A stretch of DNA of 64,000 nt from CAVWDU01 sp963840725 (lineage in GTDB: Bacteria > Pseudomonadota > Gammaproteobacteria > Pseudomonadales > Halieaceae). The translations under genes and the position numbers were made by a program. Shown here piece by piece: positions 37,972 through 49,449 of this stretch (the stretch's first letter is position 1; each line of letters opens with the position of its first letter). Under the pieces are notes generated by a model. It searched no databases. It saw only the letters and a program-made list of their open reading frames with translations, and had not been told where the DNA came from. Location of the stretch: assembly GCA_963840725.1 (NCBI GenBank), contig CAWIZY010000028.1, positions 310,001 through 374,000 of the forward strand, written 5' to 3'.

Positions 37972-38231
37972 GGGCCCTTCCTTACAGGTGGTAGTACCCG
38001 GTCCCCTCACGATCAGTTTGTCGGCCCAGGTGTCGGTCTGTTTCATTCAGGCTAGCAGCCTATGTTCGCATAGTATCCAGTCGCACAAACTCCAGTGCCC
38101 GGCGGCTAGCAGGCATTAGAATTGCCCACCAGATTATCCGCAGGCTATTGCATGTTGCCGGCGGCGGCTGAGGCGAAGTCCTGGTAGCAGCGCAACAGGG
38201 CAGGCGAATACTCGCTCTGCTTAGTAGGCTG

Positions 38232-39377
38232 TCACAGACCCAGCAGGCGGGCTATCACTTTGCGTTGAATGTCTGAGGTTCCGGAATAAATCAAACCACC
38301 GATGCCGTCGCGCAGGTCACGTTCAATACCCACCTCCTGCAGATATCCCTGCGCACCATGCAGCCGAATCGCGTCAAGTCCGGAGGCGACAAAGCATTCG
38401 CTGAGATGAAGATTGGTCAAGGCGGCGTCGAGAGCGAGGCGCTCCCCCTGCTGGTCCATCCAGGCCAGCTTATAGAGCAACAGACGAGAAGTCTCCAGGC
38501 GCAGTTTCATATCCACCAGACGATTGGACACCGATTCAAAGCGTGCGATCGGGCCGCCAAACTGGTTGCGTTCCTTCGCAAAGCTGATCCCCTCCTCCAA
38601 CTGACGCTGCATTGCACCCAGCTGGCTGGACAGAATATAGCCACGTTCAGCTTCCATGGCACGTGAAAAAATGCTGAACCCCGCCCCCTCCGGACCGAGG
38701 CGATTCGCCTCTGGCACGAAACAGTTATCCAGGTATATTTCACCAAACGGACTGGTCTTGAGACCCATTTTGCCGCGACTACCACCGAGTTCCAGTCCGG
38801 GGGTTCCAGCCTCTACCACAAAAGCGGAAATACCCCATTGCCCGGCATCGGGGTTGGTTGCGGCGAAGATGACCGCAATGTCTGCGACGGGGGCGTTGGT
38901 GATGTAGACTTTTTCACCCTTGAGCAGATAGCCCTCGTCCTGGCGACGCGCCGTCGATTTCATGTTGTAGGTGTCTGAACCAGAATCGGCCTCAGTGATC
39001 GCAAATGCGCCGATCATATCGCCACTGCACATGGGTCGCAGATAGTCTTTCTTTTGTCGCTCACTGCCAAACTCAAGCACGGCAGCCTGGGTACTCCACA
39101 TTTGCGAGTTGAGACCGAATGGCAGTCCGTTATCACGACACCCGTAACCCAGCGCTTCAAGGACTGCAACGGTGGTGACAATGTCTCTGGCCTGGCCCCC
39201 GTACTCCTCCGGGACATTGAGTCCAAGGATTCCGAAGTCCGCACATTTACGCCAATCGTCTCGACTAAAATAGCTGCTGCGTTCGCGTTCGGCGAGATTG
39301 TCATTGAGTTGGGCGCTAGCGAAATCAATAGTCGCCTGGCGGAGTTCTTCTTGTTCGGGAGTGAGGGCAAAATCCAT
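38232..39377 (-). CDS. L-prolyl-PCP dehydrogenase-like acyl-CoA dehydrogenase
   Basis: A 381-residue flavoprotein of the acyl-CoA dehydrogenase fold, last gene of the NRPS operon. At the position of the usual catalytic Glu (IYEGTSEIQ) it has Ser: IYSGTSDIQRKVIARLLGL. The same Ser pattern (FSGTNDIQ) is found, as I recall, in PigA-type prolyl-PCP dehydrogenases of prodigiosin biosynthesis. A Glu in SRAMEAERGY, aligned with the alternative base of PigA and isovaleryl-CoA dehydrogenase, is retained. Other PigA-like stretches are ITNAPVADIAVIFAATNPD and SNRLVDMKLRLE. It should oxidise an aminoacyl group on the small carrier protein, most likely prolyl to pyrrole-2-carboxyl, using FAD. It starts 13 bases after the PhyH gene. 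Confidence 0.82.
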   Translation of the reverse strand: MDFALTPEQEELRQATIDFASAQLNDNLAERERSSYFSRDDWRKCADFGILGLNVPEEYGGQARDIVTTVAVLEALGYGCRDNGLPFGLNSQMWSTQAAVLEFGSERQKKDYLRPMCSGDMIGAFAITEADSGSDTYNMKSTARRQDEGYLLKGEKVYITNAPVADIAVIFAATNPDAGQWGISAFVVEAGTPGLELGGSRGKMGLKTSPFGEIYLDNCFVPEANRLGPEGAGFSIFSRAMEAERGYILSSQLGAMQRQLEEGISFAKERNQFGGPIARFESVSNRLVDMKLRLETSRLLLYKLAWMDQQGERLALDAALTNLHLSECFVASGLDAIRLHGAQGYLQEVGIERDLRDGIGGLIYSGTSDIQRKVIARLLGL

Positions 39378-39389
39378 AGTGTGGCTCGT

Positions 39390-40337
39390 TTATCGATTCG
39401 TTTTCAATCGACCACGCTCGTCGACGGGCTTCCACTCGTCAAGAAACTCTCGATTGTTCCAGTCGCCCAAGCCGGGGTAAAAGACCTTTCCCGGTCCATG
39501 AGCCTCGATGTTCTCACCGTTCCAGCGCTCATCAAACGGCTCGTTTGCTGGCTGGTAGCGGCTATCCGAACTCAAGCGACACCGATTTTCCGGCGAATTG
39601 TTGTCCAGGGCACCATGGAGTGTCTGCATGGTAAAACACAGCACGTCGCCGGCTTTGTAGTCTGCACTTAGCCATCTTCCCCCGAAACGCTGGCGCAGGG
39701 TCTCAGGATCTTTTCCTATCCACTCCAGCTTATCCCGATCCGCATCGGATTCTGCATAGTGGCTGAGTCGCCTCAGCTGGGCCTTGGTCCGCTCGAGCAG
39801 CATCAGCCCACCGTCTATACGTCTTACATCGCCCAACGGTATCCAACTGGAGAAGAGCCGGCTGGTACCGCGGTTCATGTAGGGACCATCGTAGTGAAAC
39901 CCGCAGCCTTCGCCGGGTCTTGCGAACCGCGGCCACCGCATGTCGTAGGCTCTGGGCTCTGTCCCCAGCAAGCTCTCATAGAAGGCCAGCAAACGCTTAT
40001 GCAACACAATATTCTCGTAGGCCAGTCCAGACCGTACCGACTGACTGAAGGCTCGCAGATCGACCTGCAAAACGGCGTTGTCCTCAGTGTAAACCCCGTC
40101 CATCAAGGGGTGCATAGGATCAATCTCACCAATCGTGGCGTACTTCAGCAGTATCTCCCGGCGCGCCTGCATGACTTCCTCGCGCGGCAGCAGGGCTTTG
40201 AAAAAAAGATACCCTGTTTCCTCCATGCGCTCTTTCAGGGCTCCCGCATTGTCCAGCAGGCCAGTGGAGTCCTGCAGTTCCCCAAGAGCGTCTGGCGCAG
40301 TATTAACCGGGTGGCCATTTGCCGTCAGCTGTAACAT
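39390..40337 (-). CDS. Phytanoyl-CoA dioxygenase (PhyH) family hydroxylase
   Basis: A 315-residue Fe(II)/2-oxoglutarate dioxygenase. The iron triad is complete: His148 and Asp150 in FHYDGPY and His241 in TLHGALDN. Arg252 or Arg254 (NRCR) is placed to bind 2-oxoglutarate. In NRPS clusters such enzymes hydroxylate (or halogenate, if Asp is replaced by Gly; here Asp is kept) an amino acid, often while it is bound to a carrier protein. The gene lies between NRPS 2 and the dehydrogenase with gaps of 40 and 13 bases, so it is part of the operon and a likely tailoring enzyme. The exact site of hydroxylation is unknown. Confidence 0.85.
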   Translation of the reverse strand: MLQLTANGHPVNTAPDALGELQDSTGLLDNAGALKERMEETGYLFFKALLPREEVMQARREILLKYATIGEIDPMHPLMDGVYTEDNAVLQVDLRAFSQSVRSGLAYENIVLHKRLLAFYESLLGTEPRAYDMRWPRFARPGEGCGFHYDGPYMNRGTSRLFSSWIPLGDVRRIDGGLMLLERTKAQLRRLSHYAESDADRDKLEWIGKDPETLRQRFGGRWLSADYKAGDVLCFTMQTLHGALDNNSPENRCRLSSDSRYQPANEPFDERWNGENIEAHGPGKVFYPGLGDWNNREFLDEWKPVDERGRLKTNR

Positions 40338-40376
40338 CTCACCACTCTCATTTTAATCATTGCCACTCCCATACAG

Positions 40377-43300
40377 TTAACACTCCGTGAATTGCTCATT
40401 CGCATTTGCGGGCACAAACTGGCTAAGGAAGCGACCAGTCCATTGCTCCACGGCCTTTGGATCCCATTGCAAATCGTCATGCTCGCAGTCAAATTCCTCC
40501 AAAGTGAGGCCACTACCAGCCAGTGTCTGCCAGAGGGCCGGGCCGAATTTATGATGTCCGCGCGTGGCCCTGTATAGCAGCACCGGACAGTCGATCGGCA
40601 GCAGGTCGTACCGCCTGGCTGCCGCCAGATACCTCCTGAACACGTAGAGTTTCCTTAACCTGGCTGGCACTGGAAGCCCTATCCTGACACAAGCCAGGGC
40701 GTAAGCATTGCGGGCATTGATCTTCATCCGGGACGCGTAGTGACCGAGATGATTGGCGAGTTTATCTACCAAATAGCGGCTTGCCCCCAACGGGCCCAGG
40801 CGCAGCAGCTGTTCGAAATGGCTGTCTATCGGTTCGACCTGCTGGCTCTTCTGTCGTGACAAGTGCCGACACTGCGCTGGGACGGAGCCAAAGGCCCGCG
40901 GATTTTCAGGTGGGTCCAGCATAAACAATAGGTCGACAGATTGACCAAGCTCAGCTAGGCGTCTGACAAGTTCATAGGCTATAACCGCACCAAATGAGTA
41001 CCCCCCGATGTAATAAGGGCCCTCTGGCTGTATCTCCAGCAACAGGCCGAGAGCCTCCTCGGCCAGTTGGCCAAGGCTGACATCGCGAGGAAGATTGGCC
41101 TCCTCCCAGTGGGCTGCAAGCAGGTGAATGGGCTGCTCTGCGCCGAGAATGTCCCGGAGTTGTGCGAGCAGTCGGCCACCGCCATGGATCATGAACAAGG
41201 GCCTACGGCTTCCCTCCAGATTTCTGCTCTGCAAAGCGGGGTCCCCGCCGGAGGTCTGCCGCCCCTGCGTCTCTATAGCCTCTTCGGCGATATAACTGCA
41301 CAGCTCGCCCAGACGTGGAAAGTCAAACAGGTCGCCAGGTTTCATAACAATGCCCTGTTTGCTGGCTCGGGCGACCACATTGATACTTGTGAGCGAATCG
41401 CCGCCGAGCTCAAAAAAATCGTGCTCCTCGCAGACCTCGTCAGCATCCAGTACCTGACACCAGATACTCTGCATGGCTTCGACAAGTTGACTGACTGCCT
41501 GCCCGCGTTCGGCGGTCTTGGCTGTGCGTCGCGGCGACAACCGGGGCAATCGACGCAGAGTCTGTTTGTCGATTTTGCCGTTAGCCAACCTGGGGATTTC
41601 CTCCAACACCTCGACGTGTGACGGGATCATATACTGAGGCAGTTGCCCGCGAAGAAACTCGCGGCAGGTGTCGGGGCCGAGATGGCCTGCACTGCGCGAG
41701 TCAGTCACTGGCCTGATCCAGGCAACTATCTGCTGCGCCCCTGTGGCTTGTTGCCCCCCACCGACTTTATCATCCCGTCCGGGCAGCTGCGCGACAAGCA
41801 CTGCCGCCTCCGCGACGTCGGGGTGCTGCTCCAACGTCAATTCGATCTCACCAAGTTCAATCCGGTGACCACGTACTTTTACCTGTTCATCAATTCGGCC
41901 CAGATACTCGATATCCCCACTGTCCAGAAAGCGACCGTAGTCGCCGGTGCGATATAGTCTGCCTTGCGCCCCCGAGCGGAAGGGGTCATCGCCAAAGCGC
42001 GTTGCTGTATCTCCGGGCCTGCCCAGGTAACCCGCGGCAAGACCATCCCCTCCTATACAGACCTCCCCAACCACCCCCAGAGGGGCCAGGCGTTGATGAG
42101 CGTCAAGAATGTATAGTCTGGCACCCGGTATTGGCTTGCCGATTGGTACGGCATCAGCGCTGCACCAAGGTGCAGTATCGAATACGGTTGCCCACACGGT
42201 GGACTCCGTAGGCCCATACTCATTGTATAGCCGGGTGTTGGGCAAGATCTTCCGGTGCTCCCTGACCAGAGCGGGAGTCAGTGTCTCGCCGGCCAAAATA
42301 AGCACACGCAAAGCATCCATCGACGCGGGTTCCAGGTGTTCGAGCATGAAGCGATAAAGCGAGGGCAGGCAGAGGGTGTGAGTCACACCGTGTGACGCCA
42401 TGGTCGCTCCCAGCGCCCGCATATCCTGCTCCAGCCTGTACTCGGAAATCACCAGTTTCCCGCCGGTACAGAGGCTCCAGAAAAGACCGGCAACAGAGCT
42501 ATCAAACGAAAACGTCGAGAGCAGCAAAAAACACCCCGGGTCGTCGCCATAAAAATCGGTTCTTGCCCGGTTGGAAAACGCCAGATTGGCTCTGGTCACG
42601 GCAACGCCCTTGGGCTCACCGGTGGAACCCGAGGTATAGATGACATAAGCCAGCCCAGCATGGTCCTCAGCGGGATGGCCAGTAACCGCCGTCACAGAGG
42701 AACCCGGGTCGTCCAGCCGCATCACCGGCGGCCCAAGCTCGGCGACTGCAGTTGCCAGTTCATCGCGAGCGATCACCAATCGGCAACCGGAGTCATCGAG
42801 AATGTGCACGATACGTGCCGGCGGGGAAAGCGGGTCCACCGTGACGTATACCCCGCCCACCTTGAGAATTGCGAGGACCGTTGTTACAAACTCCACGCCT
42901 CGTTCCAGATACACGGCAATCCGACAACCGGCTTCACAGCCGGATTGAGTTATCAAACCGGCCACCCGACTGGCAGCACTGTCAAGTTCGGCATAGGACA
43001 GCTGGTCGGTCCCGCAGCACACTGCAATAGTGTCCGGCTTTTGCGCTACCTGATGCCTAAAGAGATCCAACACATCGACCGGCGGCGATGACAGCGCATC
43101 GCCACGACCCCATTCGTCGATCAGGAGACGGGTATCGGCAGCACCCGGAGGCCCGATACTGAATACCGGTTGATCCAGCCCGGTGACAAAGTCCTGCAGC
43201 ACCCGCGTAAAATCCCCGAGCAACTGCCGAGCCGTCTTTTCCGAATAGACCCTGGCATCATAAACGAGCTTTACTTCAGTCTTTTCACCGGGAGTAATAT

Positions 43301-44469
43301 CCAGGGCCAAACCAAAGTTACTGTAGTGCACGACATCCACTTCGACCGCGGACCAGCTCGAAGCCACTCCGACATCGGCGCTGCCCGTTGGGTAATTGGT
43401 CATTACGAGGATACTGTCAAATAGCTCGGTTCCACCCGGAACATCGCTCCACTCCTTGTACCGAGGCAACGGCGCGAATTCGTGTGCCATAAACCCTGCC
43501 GATCGCGACTGTAGCTCCCTGAGCCAGTCGCGCAGGACTGTCTCCCGATAAAAGCCATGCCTGACGGGCAGTGTATTGACAAACATACCAACGGCAGACT
43601 GAATACCAGGCAGCTGTGACGGGCGCCCACTGACCGTCACGCCGAACACCACATCGTCCCGACCACTGTAACGGTGTAGGATCACACCCCAGGCAGCCTG
43701 CATAACCGTGTAGAGACTTACCTCGTAATCCCGTGCGAGATCGCGCAACGCCAGGCTGGCCTCCCGGTCGATATGCCGCCGCACAGAACCATGGCCGATG
43801 GAAGCCGAAGACGCGGTCGGACGAGGCGTTTGTAACTCCGTCGGTTCCGTGAAACCGGCGAGTGTTTCGGCCCAATAGGTTTTGGCCGCCGCCATATCGC
43901 GCGACCCTAGCCAGCCAATATGACTGCTGTAGGCAAACGCCGGGGGCAAGGCTGGCAACTCTCCGCCATCCAGGCCGCTATATAACTCGCACATTTCCTC
44001 CAGCAAAACGGAAACGGACCAACCATCCGCCACTGCGTGATGGCTCGTCCACACCAGCCAATATCGCTCTTCCTGCAGTCGGATCAAGGTCATACGCATG
44101 AGCGGCGGCAGATCAATGACGAAGCCCCGTCTGCGGTCCAGGTTTTTCCATTCCTCTAAAGACTGGGCCTGTTCAACAACCGACATCGCCCGCCAATCAA
44201 GATGCTGCCAGGGCACCGACACTCGCCGATGTATCGCTTGCAGCGGCTCGTCCAGATCCTCCCAGAGGATAGAACAACGCAGCGCCGAGTGACGCTGAAC
44301 CAACGCCTCCCAGGTCTCCTCCATCAACTCGGGATTAACGTCTCCTGCCAACTGAAAGCAGACCTGGCCGACATAAGATCCCCGCCTCCGGTTCAGCAAG
44401 GCTATGGAATACCATGCCAGCCCGAGTTGAAGACAGCGGATACAGGCCTTCGATATCATCCAGTGCCAT
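40377..44469 (-). CDS. NRPS 2: C-A-PCP-TE, one frameshift near start
   Basis: About 1,364 residues. Condensation domain with HHAVADGW (about 143); adenylation domain with YVIYTSGSTGEPKG and NEYGPTEST. The carrier domain has FFELGGDSLTS, and the terminal thioesterase has GGYSFGA and a late HDD. The A-domain pocket reads D-S-A-L-I-A-E-V-W; I cannot assign the amino acid with confidence. The TE makes this the last module, which releases the product. The best start is ATG 44469, giving MALDDIEGLYPLSS, a normal C-domain opening. This runs in another frame up to an extra G in a GGGG run at about 44385; beyond it the gene is open for over 4 kb to 40377. The tail overlaps no gene; PhyH follows 40 bases later. 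Confidence 0.85.
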
Positions 44470-44502
44470 GAGGTCCCCCTACCCCGTGTTGGCGCGGCCG
44501 TT

Positions 44503-47500
44503 TCATTTACCTTTCCTCGCCAACATGGCTGCCACTTTACTGAGCTTGTCCTCGTTAAGGTTCCCAAGCGAGAACGGTTTTGGCGAAGCTGGTGACACCT
44601 TTTCCAGTTGCGACTGGACAGGAGCGACCGAAACTGTTCGAAGGTGGGCAGCGAGAGACTGGATAGTCAAATGCTCGAAAATATCTATCGCCGCCACGCC
44701 AAGACCGCTGTCCTGAGCCCTGGAGGCTATCTGAATTGCGGAGATAGAGTCACCTCCCAGTGCATAGTAGTTGTCGGCGATACCCACACGGCCGACATTC
44801 AGCGTATCGCGCCAGATTTTTGCCAGACGCTCTTCAAACAGAGTCACGCGGCGCCTGATAAACCGTAGCCACTGGCGCGACCAATCTTAGGCACTGGCAA
44901 GGCCTCGCGGTCTACCTTGCCATTGCCAGTCAGAGGGAGTTGCTGCATCGCAACAAAATAGCTGGGAAGCATGGCTTCGGGCAGATAACGCGCCAGGTGT
45001 TCCCGCAGAGCCGTTTCATCTATAACGCTGTCACTGACGTAATAGGCTACCAGGCGCTGACCAGCTGCACCCGGCTGAACCATCTCTTCCGCATAGCCTA
45101 TCTCGTCCAGCATTTGGTGCACTCGTACCACATCCAGATGGTCATTCAGCTCGTCCAGTGCCGCATCTCGGGTTTTATGTCCCATCCGGACGTCCCAGCT
45201 ATAGGGAAGCGCATAGTTGTGATAGCCCTCCTTGCGTTTGTGCACATAAATGCCCGCATCGTTGATCAGACAATTAGTCGAGCGACCTGTATCACGTGGT
45301 CTTATCCACGGCGCTTTCTGCCCAAGAAAACGATAAACTTCTTCCAGACTGACATCACAATATCGGTAGAAATCGATGAAGCCCACTTTGTCAAAAACCC
45401 GGTCATTGTCGAATATTGAGACGTCGAGGCAACGGGACACGGCGTCATCGATGCCATGATACGCCCGACGCGCCTCGAGCACAGTGCGTTCGATTGCGAG
45501 CAGGTCGACGCTGTCCTCACGGAATAGCTCCGGTGTTAGGCGGGTTTCAAAGAATTGACCTCGGGAGAGACCGGTAACGATATACGGAATACCCTCAGCC
45601 AGCGCGGTTTGCAAGGCGAGCGTGTAGATAGTCTTGAAACAGCCCTGGCAGACATTCAATGGCGCTCGAGACTATCGCGGAAAATATCGTTCATATAAGG
45701 GGTGTCGATGAATCGATGATCGACGCCAATGGACCCGACCTACTTCCCGACATTAGCTTTGGCGTCAGCAGAGATAAAGCCGTTGTCCAGAGTCAGTGCC
45801 AGATGGAAGGACCTGTTCGGCAAGGCAATAGAGCGCATAGGTGCTATCCTTGCCGCCGCTAAGCAGCATAATGCAATCGTACTGGCCGCCGCGCTTTGCC
45901 CTGGCCTCTGCCAGCGACGCGCAAACGGTCCAGATCGTCGAAGTACACTTGAGCGCGATCGCGATAGCTATCAAAATCAACACAGAGATTGCATGCGCCC
46001 TGCGAGTCAAAACTTACACCGGGATACTCTGAGCTCAAACCGCAGCGCGTGCAGTGGTGAAGGCCTTCTTCGATCGATTGGCTCTCGGTGGCTTCTTACC
46101 ACATCCCTCACCAACGGATTCCGCTGATACCGGGAAACGCGACCAGCACCGCGAGATTTCCGCCGGCTCGACCCGCACACCAGCGATTGTCACCTGCTCA
46201 TCCGTCCGGCCAAGATACTGGATGAGTCCCTCACCGGAACGCGCCAGATCCCCGGTTATCTACATGAACTGCCCGGGGCAAAACGGATCCTCAGTGAAGC
46301 GGGTGAAGCTCACGATCCAGACAATAAAGATAGCCGTCTGCAAGGCGCTCGCCGGCGACAAAAATTTCCCCCGTTACTCCACTCGGCGCGGGGTTACAGC
46401 CCTCGTCCAGCAAATAGATTCTATGGTGGTGAGCCGCTAGCCCAATGGGCACAGTTTAGCCGGGGCTACGTGCCACGGTCGAACGGTGGCGCGTCGAGCC
46501 CACTACCGCCTCGGTGGGCCCATATTCATTAAAAATATTCTCGATACCCAACACGGAAAGCGCGCGCGTGGCGAGATCAGTGCTTAGATTTTCCCCTCCC
46601 AGAATCAAACTGCGAATGCGCGTGACGCGAACGGGTTGCTCCAGCACCATCGCAAGATGCGCTGGCGTCGGCTCGGCCCACGTCCACAGCATCTTCGGCA
46701 AATACGTCCAACACCGCCAGATCGGGTCCGCTCTCCCTCTCGGGAAACACGATAACAGTTCCCCCGCCACACAGTGGCACGAACAGTGATGTGACGGTGA
46801 GATCAAAACCGATGGAAGAATAGAGTGGAAAATCGCAACGCTCTTCTGGGACAAAGCTGCGGTCGGCCCAGCTGATATATGCAGCAAGCCTCGATGACTA
46901 ACCAATACACCTTGGGATAGCCGGTAGACCCCGAAGTATAAAAATATAGGCACTGTCGGTCCCGGTTACCGCAGGCAAGGCCCCTATCTGTGTTGCAGCA
47001 GGGCTGGCCAGTAAGGTTTCCATCAACGACCAGACAGCTGTCAACCCTGTTGCCCCAGTCCCAGCAAAGCATCCTCGGACAGCAGCAGTTTCATGCCGGA
47101 GTCCTTAGCGATATCGGCCAGACGTTCTGCGGCAGACGGGCTTCCCGGAAGCGGGAAAACCAGTACCGCCTTGAGCACACCCAGGACGGCGGCGATAAAC
47201 TCCGTCGACCGATGCATACAGATACCCACTACCGTACCTGCCCCGACACCGCGAGCCATCAACTGGCCCGCAATGCAATCAGAGCGATTATCGAGTTCGC
47301 CGCGCAAGAAACCACACTATCAGCGCAACGGACAGCCGTCTGTTGCGGAGCTATCGCCACGCGCTCAGACCAGGCCTGCAAGACCGACTCGGGTTGCTGC
47401 GGCGAACCCACTGGTTTCAGGTCGGCTTCGAACAGCTGCTGTTCTGGCGGTGAAACCAGACTGAATTTGGCGATTTCGCTGTCGATGTCACCAAGAAATG

Positions 47501-48780
47501 CATCGAGCGTTCTGAGAAAGTGTCCCGGCATCCGCTCTCGCAGTGCCGGCTCAAAAGTCGCAAGGTTACAGTCCAGGTGAACACCGTACTGACCACTGTC
47601 GCCGACATCATGAATCTGTCTTCGGAGGTCGTGCCCCGAATGGACATAGTCCGAGTGTATGAGTCGGGATAACATGGGCGTACAGGCAAAATCGCCAAAA
47701 CCCACATTGATATAATTGAACACCACATTAAACAGCCGGGACAGCGGCGGACTACTGCACCCGGGCTGCGCATAGCGCAAGAAATACTGGGACTTCCTTC
47801 GCCACTTTGTTGTACAAAGACCTGAAGGTCTCCCGCTATTCACGCCACGCTGAACGGGAGTCTTTCAATAAACAAACCCACTGTTTCGCAAAGGCCTCAG
47901 ATGGCCGATTGTGAGCGGCGTACCGATTGTAAGATGCGCTGCATCACCGACACGGTGAAGAAAAGCGAACACCACCGTTGCCAGCAGGTTGAAGCGGCTC
48001 AGATCCATATTCAGGCCCACGAAACCTGGCTGTTGCGCAAGTTCGCTGAGCCGCTGAGATCGCTGCTGCCCGAGGCCCAGACTTAGCCGTTTGCTTTCTG
48101 TATGCCGTCTGGAACCTTTGCGAACGTCCAGGGCAACGAGGCCAGAAGGCGCAGCCAGACGCTCCCGCCAGTATTGCTCAGCACGTTCAAAGGACTTGCC
48201 CTGACGCCATTCGTACTCATCGGGACGGTGATCCAGATAGTCCGGAAGGGGCTCGCCAATGGGGACCGGACCCTTCACAGAGTGTCATCGTGGCTGCCCA
48301 GATGTTTGCAGATCAGCGAGACAGACCAGGCGTCTGCAATGAGATGATGGAGGTTTAAGAACCAGACCCAGTGACTATCACCCAGCTGAGTAACACAGAT
48401 TCGTGGCAACATCGGGAGAGGTCCAGAACCCGCTGCGCCCGGTCATGCACCCATGCCTCCGCTGCTGCGTCGGGATCTGATTGTGCCGACAGGTCTACAA
48501 CCGGACACTGTATAGGTAACTCAGTACTCTTGTTCTACTTGCTCGCCATTTTCAGTAAACACGCAGCGCATTGCATCACAATGATCAAGCAGTTCCTGCA
48601 AGGCGACGACGAAACAGTCCGGAGTCGATTTCTCGGCGGAGATCAAACCTGTGCGCCATGTTAAAAAGCGACGACTCGGGCGCCAGGCGCTGGCTCATCC
48701 ATACCAGTGACTGGCTACTGGTCATTGCGGGCAACCCCGCGTTCTCTGGTCACTACTATGCATTGACACTGTGCCCAAAG
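44503..48780 (-). pseudogene. NRPS 1: C-A(PP-loop ATPase)-PCP, multiply frameshifted
   Basis: Read across frames, the gene encodes a condensation domain (about 48740-47400; active site HHLIADAW near 48330) and an adenylation domain (from about 47350). The latter shows FYTSGSTGYPKG (near 46930), GFDLTVTSLF, NEYGPTEAVV (46520) and the A7-A8 block ending VTIAGVRVEPAEIS (46170). Then, before the A10 motif LTGNGKVDREALP (44930), an inserted domain of about 300 residues runs from about 46060 to 45130. It has a zinc ribbon (CTRCGLSSEYPG...CNLC), the PP-loop SGGKDSTYAL, CQGCFKTIYTLAL and GIPYIVTGLSRGQFFETR. A PCP with LGGDSISAIQ (44760) ends the protein. At least eight one-base shifts interrupt it. 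The pocket residues D-L-T-E-I-G-E-V-G resemble the Asn code. The N-terminal limit is uncertain. Confidence 0.78.
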
Positions 48781-49101
48781 GCTTGTGCTGTCTTTTCAAC
48801 ACTGTCAGGGTGCAAAAAGAAGCTGCCGTGATAGCAGATCATTGAACAAAACGCCGCCACCTCCAAGGACTAGGAAATGGCAAGAATTACTATAGCGCAG
48901 CGTCACCATCATCCCGCCGCAAGGCCCAGGTTGCTCCGCCACGACGCTAGTGTCCTGCCCGATCAATTCGCAGATTTCCAGCATGCCAGCCAAGGTTTCT
49001 GGCGAGGCGCACCTCGCCGGGAATGGCCTGAGTCCTTTCCAAGGGGTGCAACACGGTCAGAAGCCACGGCTGGCGCACCCTCCGGGAGCCTACACAAAGC
49101 T
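48781..49101 (-). other. Unresolved stretch between carrier protein and NRPS 1
   Basis: About 320 bases lie between the carrier protein and the recognisable condensation domain. They probably hold the start of NRPS 1. Frame changes hide the protein, and none of the three minus-strand frames gives a recognisable opening for a condensation domain. No other feature was seen. Confidence 0.4.
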
Positions 49102-49449
49102 TTACTGCCGGGGTTTGCGGTTTCCCTCGCAAATACAACCAGTATTCTCGGCAAAACGCGCCTTACTGTGAAGCTTTCTACACGCTCCAAGATTATGCGA
49201 GTTATTCGGACAGGACACCATTCGCCCCGCAACATAGGCGATAATACAGCCAATGTTGGCGAAATTATCGATGGTCACATCTTCGGGCGGCACCGAAGTC
49301 GCCAGTTCGTTCCTCGATATATGTCACCAGCCGCATGACCCCCAAGGAGTCCACCAGGCCACTGAGCAACAGATCCTCGTCATCCGCTACACTGCGACCC
49401 GCCAGCAACTCAATGACTATGAAATCACGGAAGTTTATCTCTCACTCAC
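49102..49449 (-). pseudogene. Stand-alone peptidyl carrier protein, frameshifted
   Basis: A carrier-protein-like gene of about 85-110 codons. The phosphopantetheine site is LLLSGLVDSLGVMRL, with the modified Ser after Asp, and helix II continues TYIEERTGD. A one-base shift follows, after which the frame reads VPPEDVTIDNFANI, the normal end of a carrier domain (helix III). A GTG start at 49449 overlapping the stop of the adenylation gene (GTGA) is likely. A second shift pair between 49420 and 49440 must be assumed to reach it. Its place between a stand-alone adenylation enzyme and NRPS 1 fits a PltL/PigG-like carrier on which a starter amino acid is loaded and oxidised. The true 3' end is uncertain. 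Confidence 0.62.

Noticed and set aside
39390..40337. PhyH enzyme as a halogenase
   Set aside because: Halogenases of this fold replace the Asp of HxD with Gly or Ala; Asp150 is kept here, so hydroxylation is more likely.
44470..44567. Upstream in-frame extension of NRPS 2 to an ATG at 44567
   Set aside because: The extra residues are unlike a condensation domain; the other frame from ATG 44469 gives the expected opening MALDDIEGLYPLSS.
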